Shown here: positions 24,705 through 33,617 of the stretch, in pieces
How the letters are laid out: each line of letters begins with the position of its first letter
Numbering within the stretch: position 1 is the first letter of the stretch
DNA from: a bacterium
Lineage (GTDB): Bacteria; Margulisbacteria; Marinamargulisbacteria; JAHFDA01
Assembly: GCA_023249225.1 (NCBI GenBank)
Contig: JAHFDA010000022.1
Span: forward strand, 1-40,445
DNA: 40,445 nt
Reading direction: 5' to 3'
Position numbers and translations under genes: made by a program
The notes under the pieces: generated by a model
Told to the model about the DNA's origin: nothing
What the model saw: the letters and a program-made list of their open reading frames with translations, nothing else
The model's database searches: none

Positions 24705-24836
24705 ATGTTGTTAATTCTTTTATACAGGGCTTTGATTACGGAATCTTTTTCAGATAGGAACGCGTTGTTTGTGATTGTGAGCGTCGAAGACGGAAAGTCC
24801 AAGCTGCTGGGCAATCTGAGCGGGATCCAGGTCTGA
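24705..24836 (+). CDS. Possible 43-aa ORF immediately upstream of the histidine kinase
   Basis: ATG at 24705 in AT-rich DNA, ending with a TGA one base before the kinase ATG. It reads MLLILLYRALITESFSDRN and later DGKSKLLGNLSGIQV. The last 26 codons have gene-like composition. It could be a coupled small peptide or the tail of a deleted gene that once headed the operon. No clear Shine-Dalgarno. Confidence 0.3.
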   Translation: MLLILLYRALITESFSDRNALFVIVSVEDGKSKLLGNLSGIQV

Positions 24837-24837
24837 C

Positions 24838-26838
24838 ATGAAATTTCTGCTTGGCATCATTGTTGCTGTTCAACTGGGCATGGCCTTGGTCACCGGCCTG
24901 CGAGCTCCATATATGCGTTCGACGCATATCGTATTTGCCGCCCTGTGCGCCGGCATGGCCCTGTGGGCGGGGGGTATTTTGAGTTTGCTTTTTTTGCCGG
25001 GGGAATCGGCCCGGCTTCTGGCCCTCAAGTTTGTCTACAGCGGTGCGGTACTCATGCCGCCGGTACTCCTGCACTTTGTGTGGGTTTTTCCGGACGCGTT
25101 GTATCCGCGCCTGCGCCGGGTTCCGCTACTGGGTTACATTCCGACAGCGCTGCTTCTGGGGCTGAATTGGACGCGCGGATTCGCATCGGCCGTATCCAAT
25201 GACTATGTGCTGCGCTATACCTCCGCTTACAAGTACTTTGGAATCTTTGCGGCCCTGTGTTTTGTAATGGCCCTGGCCATTTTATTCCTGCGCGGCCTGC
25301 ATCGGACCCAGCGCGCCAACCCCCGCTTCCGCTATGTCATGACGGGCCTGCTTTTGACCTTTGCCGCCGCACTGGTTTCCAATCTGTTTCTCCCGCGCCT
25401 GTTGGGGCACAGCCGACATAGCTTTTGGGGGCCGGTGTGGACGCTGTTTTTTATTGTTCCGGCTTTTGTCGCCATCGTGCGCGACAATCTTTTCAGCGCC
25501 CTTTACCTCACCCGCAAGGCCGCGCAGTGGGCTTATCCCGTGGGTATCATGGCCGCAGCGCTCGGAGGGGTACATGTTGCCGGGCTCGGACGTTTTTGGG
25601 AACAAGCGCTCGTGTTGGCGGCAGGCGCCTTGTTTGCCCGCTTCACGCAAGGGTTGATCACTGGTTTTCTGGATCGGCGGGTTTTTGTCAAAATCCGCGA
25701 AGAAAAAACCCATTTGGAATATATGCTGGCGCAGCTTGATCAGTGCATGTTTCCGCGCGTGTTCCTCACCATCCTCAAAAAATCTCTAAGCGCCTACGCG
25801 CCCGGGCATTACGTCGATTATTTTGTCAGCCGCGAATACGCTTACTGGTTGTACGAGCAGCCTCACGCGGGTCCTTGTTTCGAAGACGTGGCTGGACAGC
25901 TTTCCATGCTGTACCTGCACGTGCTGCCGCTCGAAGATCGCGGCCGTATTGTGGCGGCGCTGTGTTTTTTGCCCCGCGATGCGGAGGCGCACATGGAGGC
26001 CGAAAAATGGCTGTGGCTCCAGGCGCGCGCCGGAGCGCTGGCGCAGAGTATCCTCCGTATTGCCCGGCAGGAAATGCAAAAGGAACTCGACCGCAAACTG
26101 GCGCATAACGAAAAACTCATCACCCTGGGACAGCTTTCGAGCAGCCTCCTGCACGAGATAAAAAATCCGCTCACGGGCATTGCGCTCAATGCGGAACTCA
26201 TCGAAGAAACCCTGTCCGATGGACGGTCCCAGACGCCAGTGGAACTTTTAAACCACGCGCGCACCATTCAAAGCACCGTGGCGCTCTTGCGCGACAAGCT
26301 GGATACGGCGGTTTCGTTCAGCCGCAAGGATCGCTGCGGCGACGAGCTTTTTGACACTGCTCCCGTGGTCGACAACATGCTGCGCCTGATTGAACGCCAG
26401 GCGCAAAAACAAGGTGTGCGCGTGGTTGCCCAACATGCAGCTGCGGCCCCCATGTTGCGATGGCAAGCCAACAAGCTGGCGCAGGTTCTGCTCAATTTGT
26501 GTCTGAACGCCATCGAAGCCATGCCGGGCGGCGGTGAGTTGCGCGTCGAAGAATCGTCCAGTTTCGAAAATGGCCGGTACTGCTACCGTCTGACGGTGCG
26601 TGATACAGGTATGGGTTTAACCGAAGAGCAGCGCCAAAGCATGTTCGAACCCTTTGTCACCTTTAAGGCCCAGGGTACGGGCCTGGGCCTTGCGGTCGTC
26701 AAACAACTGGTAGACGAGCGGCAGGGCTGCATCGACGTACGTTCACAACTGCGTCAGGGAACGGAGTTTGTGCTTACGCTTCCGTTTGAAATCGTTGCAC
26801 AACAACAGGTGCTCGTCACAGCGCCAGAAAAGGAGTAA
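24838..26838 (+). CDS. Membrane-bound sensor histidine kinase
   Basis: 666 aa. Residues 1-275 contain seven to nine hydrophobic helices, resembling the N-terminal 7TM sensor modules of PrsK-type kinases. Residues about 290-410 form a GAF-like cytoplasmic region. Then comes the dimerisation domain with the phospho-acceptor in LLHEIKNPL (H439), the N-box NLCLNAIEAM (553-562), G1 DTGMGL (589-594) and G2 GTGLGLAVV (613-621). It should sense a membrane or envelope signal and phosphorylate the adjacent NtrC-type regulator, whose gene starts four bases after its stop. The absence of a strong Shine-Dalgarno is notable. Ligand unknown. Confidence 0.88.
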   Translation: MKFLLGIIVAVQLGMALVTGLRAPYMRSTHIVFAALCAGMALWAGGILSLLFLPGESARLLALKFVYSGAVLMPPVLLHFVWVFPDALYPRLRRVPLLGYIPTALLLGLNWTRGFASAVSNDYVLRYTSAYKYFGIFAALCFVMALAILFLRGLHRTQRANPRFRYVMTGLLLTFAAALVSNLFLPRLLGHSRHSFWGPVWTLFFIVPAFVAIVRDNLFSALYLTRKAAQWAYPVGIMAAALGGVHVAGLGRFWEQALVLAAGALFARFTQGLITGFLDRRVFVKIREEKTHLEYMLAQLDQCMFPRVFLTILKKSLSAYAPGHYVDYFVSREYAYWLYEQPHAGPCFEDVAGQLSMLYLHVLPLEDRGRIVAALCFLPRDAEAHMEAEKWLWLQARAGALAQSILRIARQEMQKELDRKLAHNEKLITLGQLSSSLLHEIKNPLTGIALNAELIEETLSDGRSQTPVELLNHARTIQSTVALLRDKLDTAVSFSRKDRCGDELFDTAPVVDNMLRLIERQAQKQGVRVVAQHAAAAPMLRWQANKLAQVLLNLCLNAIEAMPGGGELRVEESSSFENGRYCYRLTVRDTGMGLTEEQRQSMFEPFVTFKAQGTGLGLAVVKQLVDERQGCIDVRSQLRQGTEFVLTLPFEIVAQQQVLVTAPEKE

Positions 26839-26842
26839 TGAC

Positions 26843-28384
26843 ATGACACACTCGGTTCTCATCGTCGACGACGAAGCGGCCATCCGCGAAGCGCTGGAGG
26901 CGGGCTTAAAGCGCCGGAATATGCGGCCCGACACGGCGGCATCGCTCGCCGAAGCGCGTGCCCGGCTTGAACGGCACGTCTATCAACTGGTGTTGCTCGA
27001 TTACTCGCTGGGGGATGGCACGGGCCTCGAACTGCTGGCGGAAATCCGGCGCGATACGCCGCAAACGCCGGTCATCATGATTACGGCGCACAACGATTTT
27101 TCGCTGGCCGTGGAGTGCACCAAGCAAGGCGCCTGCGATTTTGTGCCCAAGCCCTTTAGCCTGCGGGACATGTTGCCCAAAATCGAAAAGGCCATCGCTG
27201 CGGTCGAAAACGCGCAGGAGGTTTTAATGTGGCGCCGCAAAGACGAGGCGCAGGCCATGGCCATGGTGGGCCAGAGTCCCAAATTTGCCGAAGTCGTCCG
27301 GCTGATGCAACGCATTGCCGAAAGCCCCACGTCTACCGTTTTGGTACTGGGTGAATCTGGCACAGGCAAAGAAGTGGCGGCCAAATTCATCCACGACCAC
27401 TCGCCACGCAAGGACAAGCCCTTTGTGGCGCTCAACTGCAACGCGCTGCCGGCGGAACTGTTCGAATCGGAACTGTTTGGCCACGTGCAGGGCGCCTTTA
27501 CCGGCGCTGCCGGCGACAAGCCGGGGTTCTTTGAGCTTGCGGACGGCGGCACGCTTTTTCTCGACGAAATCGGCGATCTGGCAGCCGGGTTGCAGGCCAA
27601 GCTGCTGCGCGTCTTGCAGGAACGCAGTTTTTACAAGGTGGGCGGCAACAAAAAAATAAGCTGCGATGTGCGCATCGTGGCCGCCACCAACAAGGATCTG
27701 CAAAAAGAAGTCCATGCCAGCCGCTTCCGCGAAGACCTGTACTACCGCCTGAACGTGATCAGCATCGAATTGCCACCCCTGCGCGAGCGGCGTGAGGATA
27801 TTATTCCGCTGGCCCAGTTTTTTCTGGACAAGTTTAACAAGCAGTTTCACCGCAAGGTGCAGGGTTTATCCGACTCCGCCCGCGCGCTGCTGCGCAACTA
27901 CGCCTTTCCGGGCAACATTCGTGAACTGCAAAACCTGATCGAGCGCGCCGTGCTGCTTACCGATCACCCCGCGCTGCAGATATCGGACTTTGCTTCTATC
28001 GTCAAATCTGCCGCGATTGCTTTGCGACTGGCCGAGGCAGAAGTTCCCGGCGCTTCCGAATCAGAATCTTCCCGCACCCCTTCCGGGGAAATATCCGAAC
28101 TGCTTCCCAGCAGCGTGGTGGATTACAGTGCGCGTCTGGTGATGGACGACGTGCGCATGGAAGTCCAGCCGGATTCCGCCCACACCGAACTTGTGCTTGA
28201 CCGACCCTATCGCCAGGTCAAAGAACAAATGGTCGGCGACCTTGAGCGCCGTTACCTTGTGCACATGCTCCAAAAAACACAGGGTCGCGTCAGCCAGGCG
28301 GCCGAACATGCCGGCATGCTGGTGCCTGCGTTTTCGCGCCTGCTGCGCAAGCATGCAATTTCGGCCGGGGAGTATAAGGTGTAG
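26843..28384 (+). CDS. NtrC-family sigma-54-dependent response regulator
   Basis: 513 aa from the ATG at 26843 (AAGGAG upstream); the open frame begins earlier, inside the kinase gene. Receiver domain with phospho-acceptor D53 (VLLDYSLGDG) and FVPKPF. AAA+ domain with Walker A GESGTGKE (170-177), the sigma-54 contact loop GAFTGA (217-222) and Walker B TLFLDEIG. A Fis-type helix-turn-helix at the C-terminus (RVSQAAEHAGMLVPAFSRLLRKH). A linker of about 90 residues between the ATPase and the HTH is unusually long. It activates sigma-54 promoters once phosphorylated. Targets are unknown, and I saw no convincing -24/-12 element in the window. Confidence 0.92.
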   Translation: MTHSVLIVDDEAAIREALEAGLKRRNMRPDTAASLAEARARLERHVYQLVLLDYSLGDGTGLELLAEIRRDTPQTPVIMITAHNDFSLAVECTKQGACDFVPKPFSLRDMLPKIEKAIAAVENAQEVLMWRRKDEAQAMAMVGQSPKFAEVVRLMQRIAESPTSTVLVLGESGTGKEVAAKFIHDHSPRKDKPFVALNCNALPAELFESELFGHVQGAFTGAAGDKPGFFELADGGTLFLDEIGDLAAGLQAKLLRVLQERSFYKVGGNKKISCDVRIVAATNKDLQKEVHASRFREDLYYRLNVISIELPPLRERREDIIPLAQFFLDKFNKQFHRKVQGLSDSARALLRNYAFPGNIRELQNLIERAVLLTDHPALQISDFASIVKSAAIALRLAEAEVPGASESESSRTPSGEISELLPSSVVDYSARLVMDDVRMEVQPDSAHTELVLDRPYRQVKEQMVGDLERRYLVHMLQKTQGRVSQAAEHAGMLVPAFSRLLRKHAISAGEYKV

Positions 28385-28386
28385 CC

Positions 28387-29439
28387 ATGATGGCCCTGTA
28401 TTTTCGACGTCTGGCAGAGGGTGCCGTTGTCGGCCAAGTGTCCTGGCAAAACGTGATGGATCAGTATGCGGACCACTGGGGTCCGCGTGCGCTCACACGG
28501 GTGGCGCAGACATTGTTGGAAAAAGACTTGCACCTTGCGCCGCCGACGAATACCGAAGACGTCATCCATCGTTTCCGCCGTTTTGTTTTGGATTACGGCG
28601 CGGGCCAGCAAGCCCAGGTATTGCGTTTTGATAACTTGGCGCGCTTGCTATACGAGCCTGTTCAGCACCAGCACTTTATGGTCTGGTTTTTTATCGAGGC
28701 CCTCTACCTCTGGAAGCAGACGGTCGATCTTCCAAGTCACCTGATCGATCATGTGCGTATCGAGCATTTTTCGGATATGGATGCTGTTTTTGGCATTATT
28801 GGATTTGAAGCGGGCAAGCCGGTGCTGCTTGGCAATTTGGGCCTGGCCGGGGGCCGTCCGCTCGGTTGGGGACGCAGCGGCGAAAGGTTGAGCGTGCCCA
28901 CCATTTATTTTTCGTCGGCTGATTTTCATCCGGCCATACGCAGCAACCCGCAGGCCCGCAGTATTTTGCTGGGTATCCTGCATTGGCGCAGCGCGCTCTT
29001 GGGCGATAAGCAGACCTATTTCAACGTGGTGACGCGCACTTGTTCGCCGCGCGTCTTAAAGCTGTTTGAGCAGGTGGTCGCTGAAATGGGTCTGACCTCT
29101 TTTTCGCATGGCGGCACGGATCCCTCCGCCATTCCCGATACCCATCAGGTGTCGCTATCGTGGGCCATGACGCAGGCGCTGGGGCAGGACTACTATCCAG
29201 GACAGCCTTTGTTTGTGCCCAACGCCGGGTTTATGGACGTCAACTTTCATAAGGACTTGCCGCTCGATCCTGCCGTCATTGCCGAGCATCTGCGGCATTA
29301 CGGAATCACCCAGCCCGGTCAAACCCTCTTATGCGTCACCATTCCGCTCGACAACCCCAGGCTGATGCAATTTTTCCGTGCCTACGAAGCCCAAAAAATC
29401 CAACGCTGGCCGCTGCTTAACTTAAGCCAAGTGGAATGA
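28387..29439 (+). CDS. Hypothetical protein in the two-component operon (350 aa)
   Basis: Begins two bases after the regulator stop (a second ATG follows at 28390), so it is translated with the kinase and regulator. No family is recognised with confidence. The stretch SILLGILHWRSALLGDKQTYFNVVTRTCSPRVLKLFEQVVAEMG is faintly like the C-terminal half of a GNAT acyltransferase, and FVPNAGFMDVNFHKDLP follows. Aromatic residues and His are frequent, and there is no signal or membrane helix. A product acting in, or sensing, the output of the pathway is plausible from position only. Confidence 0.68.
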   Translation: MMALYFRRLAEGAVVGQVSWQNVMDQYADHWGPRALTRVAQTLLEKDLHLAPPTNTEDVIHRFRRFVLDYGAGQQAQVLRFDNLARLLYEPVQHQHFMVWFFIEALYLWKQTVDLPSHLIDHVRIEHFSDMDAVFGIIGFEAGKPVLLGNLGLAGGRPLGWGRSGERLSVPTIYFSSADFHPAIRSNPQARSILLGILHWRSALLGDKQTYFNVVTRTCSPRVLKLFEQVVAEMGLTSFSHGGTDPSAIPDTHQVSLSWAMTQALGQDYYPGQPLFVPNAGFMDVNFHKDLPLDPAVIAEHLRHYGITQPGQTLLCVTIPLDNPRLMQFFRAYEAQKIQRWPLLNLSQVE

Positions 29440-29453
29440 TCGCTAACCGGTTC

Positions 29454-29478
29454 GGGCTTAACGCAGGTGTTAAGGCCC
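29454..29478 (+). terminator. Hairpin after the two-component operon
   Basis: gggcttaac pairs with gttaaggccc with a one-base bulge around a 6-base loop, 15 bases after the stop at 29439. No T tract follows, so termination efficiency is doubtful. Confidence 0.35.
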
Positions 29479-29539
29479 GGACGGGCATGAAAAATGCAGG
29501 TCAAAGATCGATGAAGATTCAACCACAGGAGCTGAAGCT

Positions 29540-30343
29540 ATGAACCATAAAACAGTTTCTCAACCTCAAGCCACCACAGATACCGGTGCATTCCGGCAGG
29601 GTTTGTATGTGGGCCGTGGCCAAAACTACACCCATTACCGGCCCGATTATCCGCCCACGCTGTATGACTACCTTATTGCCAATGGCATCGTCCGTCCAAA
29701 CGCTGTGGTTGCAGATGTAGGCGCGGGCACTGGCATTTTTACGGAACCCCTATTGCAGCGGGGTATTCATTGCATTGCTGTGGAACCCAATCATGATTTA
29801 CAGCAGGCGGCACGGATCACTTACGCTGACTTCGTGAATCAAGGGTTATTCCGCGTCGTGGACGGCAGCTCCGACCAGACGCAGCTTGCGGATGGGTGCG
29901 TGGATGTAGTTTTTGCCGTGCAAGCCTTTCATTGGTTTGACCCGGAAAAATTCAAGACCGAGTGCCGGCGTATTTTGCGGACGGACGTTCAGCGGGTCGT
30001 TTTAATTTGGAATGACCGCGATTTTAATTTCCCGATTCGGGATGCCATTAAAGACCTTTCGCGCAAACACCAGATCCGCCGCGACCGTTTTGCGAATCGT
30101 GAGGAATCCTTGCGTGATTTTTTTGGAACGCCCGATTATCACGTGGCGCAGTTTAAGCATGCGCATCACATGGATAGGGCCGGTCTTTTGGGCTTTCTGG
30201 CCTCGATTTCGTCGCTGCCCAAGGCTGCTGATTCCGGTTTTGAGGCAATGAAAAACGATGCAGAAGCGATGTTCGCGCAGTTTGCGGTCAACGGGGTGCT
30301 GACGGTTCCGTATTTGACGCAGATGTATTGGAATTTTGAATAA
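29540..30343 (+). CDS. Class I SAM-dependent methyltransferase
   Basis: 267 aa. Rossmann methyltransferase with motif I VVADVGAGTGIFTEPL (56-71), the acidic end of beta-2 in CIAVEPN, motif II-like GSSDQTQLADGCVDVVFAVQAFHWF and motif IV-like CRRILR. The N-terminal YVGRGQNYTHYRPDYPP is typical of ubiquinone/UbiE-like small-molecule methyltransferases of the methyltransf_11 group. Shine-Dalgarno AGGAGCTGAAG before the ATG. Monocistronic; substrate cannot be inferred from neighbours. Confidence 0.85.
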   Translation: MNHKTVSQPQATTDTGAFRQGLYVGRGQNYTHYRPDYPPTLYDYLIANGIVRPNAVVADVGAGTGIFTEPLLQRGIHCIAVEPNHDLQQAARITYADFVNQGLFRVVDGSSDQTQLADGCVDVVFAVQAFHWFDPEKFKTECRRILRTDVQRVVLIWNDRDFNFPIRDAIKDLSRKHQIRRDRFANREESLRDFFGTPDYHVAQFKHAHHMDRAGLLGFLASISSLPKAADSGFEAMKNDAEAMFAQFAVNGVLTVPYLTQMYWNFE

Positions 30344-30393
30344 GCTGCCCGGGTAGCAGAGCTCGGTAAAGATGCAGGGTGGAAAAATAAGGT

Positions 30394-30813
30394 ATGATTT
30401 TAATCGAGATGCCGCCCAAAGATCTCGGTGAATTGCTCCGATACTGGCAAGGCCTGTCAGCTAAAGAATTGGCCTTTGCCAAGCGGTCGCTGCGCGGCGG
30501 AAAGTATCCTTTGCAGGCCCTGTTTCATTTGCATCTGGCTTTGGAAGCTCTGCTCAAAGCCAACATTGTTTATCGCCAGAAAGACCATGCGCCGTATTCT
30601 CATAATTTAGAATACCTTGCCGGGTTTGCGGGTTTAGAATTATCCAAGCAAAAATTAGCGTACGTGACGCAGCTGAATGCTTTTAACATTACTGGCCGGT
30701 ATCCGGAGGATCTGGAGTACATCAATAAACTGGAAGCATCTTACGTGAACAAGCTTTTTTCAGAGACCGGGGAACTAATGACATGGTTAAAAAAACAATT
30801 GAAAACAAGATAA
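30394..30813 (+). CDS. HEPN domain protein (putative toxin or partner of the MNT)
   Basis: 139 aa, helical. SLRGGKYPLQALFHLHLALEALLKANIVY followed by APYSHNLEYLAGFAGL matches the HEPN PF05168-type pattern (helix, then P-x-x-HNL). RQKDH is close to, but shorter than, the RX4-6H RNase motif, so catalytic activity is uncertain. Its 3' end overlaps the nucleotidyltransferase gene by 31 bases, a typical two-gene arrangement. Confidence 0.8.
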   Translation: MILIEMPPKDLGELLRYWQGLSAKELAFAKRSLRGGKYPLQALFHLHLALEALLKANIVYRQKDHAPYSHNLEYLAGFAGLELSKQKLAYVTQLNAFNITGRYPEDLEYINKLEASYVNKLFSETGELMTWLKKQLKTR

Positions 30814-31097
30814 AACGTTTGGCCAAGGTTTTGTCCAAACAATATCGCATTGCCGGTATCTACCTGTTTGGCTCCTATGCCCGTGGTGAGGCCGGGAAGC
30901 ACAGCGACATTGACATCTGCGTGGTATCTCCAGATTTTTCGCCCAAAACTATTGATTTGCTTGCCAACGTGCGCCGGGCGGCCAGCGCCATTGAGGTCCA
31001 ATTTGACGCCTTTATCACCACTCCGGAAAAATTTAAAAATGACCTGGTATCGCCCTTGCTGCACGAAATCCGGCAGGATGCCGTAAAAATAATTTAA
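30783..31097 (+). CDS. MNT-like nucleotidyltransferase, second HEPN/MNT pair
   Basis: 104 aa with GSYARGEAGKHSDIDICVV: G30-S31, ten residues, D42 and D44, an exact GSX10DXD nucleotidyltransferase motif. A third acidic residue is in VQFDAFI. It should AMPylate or otherwise modify its HEPN partner. ATG at 30783, inside the HEPN coding region, preceded by GGGGAA. It belongs to a different subfamily from the MntA at 15899, judging by divergent flanking sequence. Confidence 0.85.
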   Translation: MVKKTIENKIKRLAKVLSKQYRIAGIYLFGSYARGEAGKHSDIDICVVSPDFSPKTIDLLANVRRAASAIEVQFDAFITTPEKFKNDLVSPLLHEIRQDAVKII

Positions 31098-31313
31098 AAA
31101 TTCGAATTTAAACTGAGTTTTGTTTTGCCAAGCAGTGACAGATCAAGTTTCGGAAACAGCGCAATATTTTTACCCGTACGTTATTGCAGGTAAGCGGTAT
31201 CCAGCAGCCCGTGAAAGTTCAGCGCCGAGTGCAGGAATACGTAAGCGGGGTAGGATGCGTATTATATCTATAAATCAAAATGCTTCTGCCATGAAAAGTC
31301 ACGAAGATTATCC

Positions 31314-32114
31314 ATGGCAACCGTTTTTTCTCCCGTGCTCACACGCCTTTGTCAAACCCTTGGTTTGACCGACCGAAACCAAAATGCCAGCATCGATGCC
31401 ACAGGTGAGGAAGGCTATTTGCCGGTTGCCGATCTCAATCTAGACGGAAAACTTGTCGCCAGTGAAATTCGCTATTATGCCTTGCAACTGGGTACGGTGC
31501 CCCCGGCACTGCTGGCTGAAAACCCGTGGCAGCCGAAAGATGCCGAGGATATTTTTTTAAGTGTTCAAGATGCTACGGTTGAAGCTTTGGCAGCCATTGA
31601 CGAAACAAAAATCGCCAGCGACAGGCAAAAAGACCCTGTCAGTCGTCCGGCCAGACTTGTCATTGAGCAACATATGCGGGCGCTGACTCTGGCGCTAAAT
31701 GAAGCTCGCCTCATCAAAAGTTTTGGGTTGGATCTTGATTTTTTCCGGAGCGATCTTGAAGCCGTGATGGACAGCTATATGTTTCTGGCCCATCCCAGCA
31801 AGTTTGCCTGGACGGCCGACGATCGCAGATTGCTCATAGAAGCGGGTGACGCCGCCGTAAAAACAATTGTTCAATCGGGATTATTTGCGCCCGACGATTA
31901 TGCCCGGTTTAAGGTCAATGTCGATCTGGCCAATCAAACCCATCGTTTTGCCATGCAAACGCCCTTACAAGCCGGCGAAGATGTTTTTACCACCGATAAT
32001 CCGGAACTCCAGGTCGAAATAGTGCCCATGCCAGAAAATATTCATGAGATCTTGCGGCAACAAGAAGAACTTAAACGCAATCCGCCGCCGCCACCCATAC
32101 CGGATATCAAATAA
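31314..32114 (+). CDS. EF-hand-containing hypothetical protein (266 aa)
   Basis: Residues 40-51, DLNLDGKLVASE, form a textbook EF-hand loop (D1, N3, D5, G6, E12), so calcium binding is likely. An upstream segment TDRNQNASID resembles a second, degenerate loop. The rest is helical, and the last 25 residues are Pro-rich (NPPPPPIPDIK). No signal peptide is evident, so it is probably cytosolic. The stop overlaps the nadA ATG by one base (TAATG), which couples it to quinolinate synthase. No family recognised beyond the EF-hand. The 216 bases upstream contain no gene; a possible -10 (tctataaat) lies near 31268. Confidence 0.7.
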   Translation: MATVFSPVLTRLCQTLGLTDRNQNASIDATGEEGYLPVADLNLDGKLVASEIRYYALQLGTVPPALLAENPWQPKDAEDIFLSVQDATVEALAAIDETKIASDRQKDPVSRPARLVIEQHMRALTLALNEARLIKSFGLDLDFFRSDLEAVMDSYMFLAHPSKFAWTADDRRLLIEAGDAAVKTIVQSGLFAPDDYARFKVNVDLANQTHRFAMQTPLQAGEDVFTTDNPELQVEIVPMPENIHEILRQQEELKRNPPPPPIPDIK

Positions 32115-33196
32115 TGCCCATGACCTTATATAAACGCCAAGCCCTGCGTGAACTCTACGTGACCGATCACGACGAAATCCTGCGCCTGCAAGCCGAGTGG
32201 CAGTTGCATCCGCTGCGCAAGGACTGGTATACCCTGGATCGCTGCTATGAGATTTGGGATCTCATGCAAAAGATCAAGGTCTTAAAGGCCGAACGTAAGG
32301 CTGTGATCCTGGCGCATTCCTATGTGGTGTCAGAAGTGCAGGCGGTGGCCGATAAAGTTTCTGATTCTTACGCCTTAAGCCTGGAGGCCAGGGCCACCCA
32401 GGATGCCGATGTCATTTTGTTTGCGGGAGTGCATTTTATGGCCGAGACGGCCAAAATTCTCAACCCTGAAAAAACCGTGCTGATCCCAGATATGTTGGCG
32501 GGTTGTTCGCTGGCAGAATCAGCCGACGAGGATGATGTGATGGACTGGCTCGACAAATTACGTGCCCAATATGCTGACCTTGTGGTGGTCACCTACATTA
32601 ATTCTTCAGCGGCGGTCAAGGCGCAAAGTGACGTCATCATTACGTCTTCTAACGCGCGCGCAATTTTAGAAAAACTGCCCAACCGGAACATCGCCTTTTT
32701 GCCCGACAAATTTATGGGCGCTTATTTTCAGGAACGCATGCCCGAAAAAACTTTCCATTTATGGAACGGCACTTGCATGGTGCATGAGCAGATTACGCCC
32801 GAGGAATACCAGCGTATTCTGGCGCATTGGCCCAACGCCGTACTGGTGACGCATCTTGAGGCGCCACCCAAAACCACGGCCATGTCGCATTTTACGGGCA
32901 GTACCACGGCCATGCTTAAATACGCCGAAACTTTACCGCCCGGCACCACAGTGGTGCTAGGCACGGCTTGTGGCGTGCCTACCTTGTTGCGCCAGCGCCT
33001 GGCCAAGCTGGGCAAGGAGCGTGACCTTACCGTGGTGGGCGGTTGCTATACCTGTCCGCACATGGAACGTAATACCATCGAAGGCGTGTACCGCGCTTTG
33101 CTTACCATGCAGCCCGAAGTCAAAGTAGAGGCTCCCATTGCCGCGCAGGCGCTTAAAGCCATTGAGCGCATGATTGCGCTGGCAGGCGAAGTTTAG
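32114..33196 (+). CDS. nadA: Quinolinate synthase NadA
   Basis: 360 aa. It condenses iminoaspartate with dihydroxyacetone phosphate to quinolinate, the second step of de novo NAD synthesis, using a [4Fe-4S] cluster. Family motifs: VILAHSYVVSEVQAVAD (64-80), SDSYALS, ILFAGVHFMAETAKIL (101-116), PDMLAGCSLAESA with C131, LWNGTCMVHEQ with C221, FTGSTTAML (260-268) and GGCYTCPHM with C311/C314. These supply the cluster-ligating cysteines. The usual HPEC is THLEA here, so that cysteine is absent. No nadB or nadC lies in the window. The ATG overlaps the stop of the EF-hand gene; MTLYK at 32120 is an alternative start. Confidence 0.95.
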   Translation: MPMTLYKRQALRELYVTDHDEILRLQAEWQLHPLRKDWYTLDRCYEIWDLMQKIKVLKAERKAVILAHSYVVSEVQAVADKVSDSYALSLEARATQDADVILFAGVHFMAETAKILNPEKTVLIPDMLAGCSLAESADEDDVMDWLDKLRAQYADLVVVTYINSSAAVKAQSDVIITSSNARAILEKLPNRNIAFLPDKFMGAYFQERMPEKTFHLWNGTCMVHEQITPEEYQRILAHWPNAVLVTHLEAPPKTTAMSHFTGSTTAMLKYAETLPPGTTVVLGTACGVPTLLRQRLAKLGKERDLTVVGGCYTCPHMERNTIEGVYRALLTMQPEVKVEAPIAAQALKAIERMIALAGEV

Positions 33197-33240
33197 ACAT
33201 CAACCGGCTTAAATTCCTATGATATATTGACCTTGCGTCG

Positions 33241-33612
33241 ATGCTGATTTTCAAAAAAGTTGCCGAACGCCCAGGCCTATGGCGCCAGTTTTGTGATTGG
33301 GTAGGACATGTCCGTCAGGGGAACTGGATGGGTGGCGATGTACTGACAGGGTTTAGAGCTGAAGTCATGGAACCCGCTACGTTATTGGGTTGCTTGTTAG
33401 TGAAGCGGCCCGTGTCAGTGGACATGATGATCCAGCACGGTCAACCTAAACTGATCATCATCAATGTAGATGAAGACATGGTCGAAGGTTTGAAAAAAAT
33501 TCTTCAAGACATGGCAGCGCCACGCTCGGCCAGGAAGCAGCGCATTTTACGCGTCGAAGACGGGCAGTTGCTTTATCGGGGCTATGAAGTCCGTGTGGTG
33601 GCGCGGGATTGA
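33241..33612 (+). CDS. Hypothetical protein (123 aa)
   Basis: No family recognised. The centre PVSVDMMIQHGQPKLIIINVDEDMVEGLKKIL looks like a small alpha/beta domain; Cys are at about 18 and 51. The ATG at 33241 is only about 15 bases after tatgatat, so the message may have almost no leader. Its stop lies just before the start of the next gene, suggesting an operon. Confidence 0.6.
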   Translation: MLIFKKVAERPGLWRQFCDWVGHVRQGNWMGGDVLTGFRAEVMEPATLLGCLLVKRPVSVDMMIQHGQPKLIIINVDEDMVEGLKKILQDMAAPRSARKQRILRVEDGQLLYRGYEVRVVARD

Positions 33613-33617
33613 CTTTG

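Noticed and set aside
24838-28384. PEP-CTERM prsK/prsR naming for the kinase and regulator
   Set aside because: The architecture is similar, but no PEP-CTERM, exosortase or EPS genes are in the window, so the specific name is not supported.
31120-31368. 82-codon frame overlapping the EF-hand gene
   Set aside because: No Shine-Dalgarno and a low-information sequence; it overlaps the start of a better gene.
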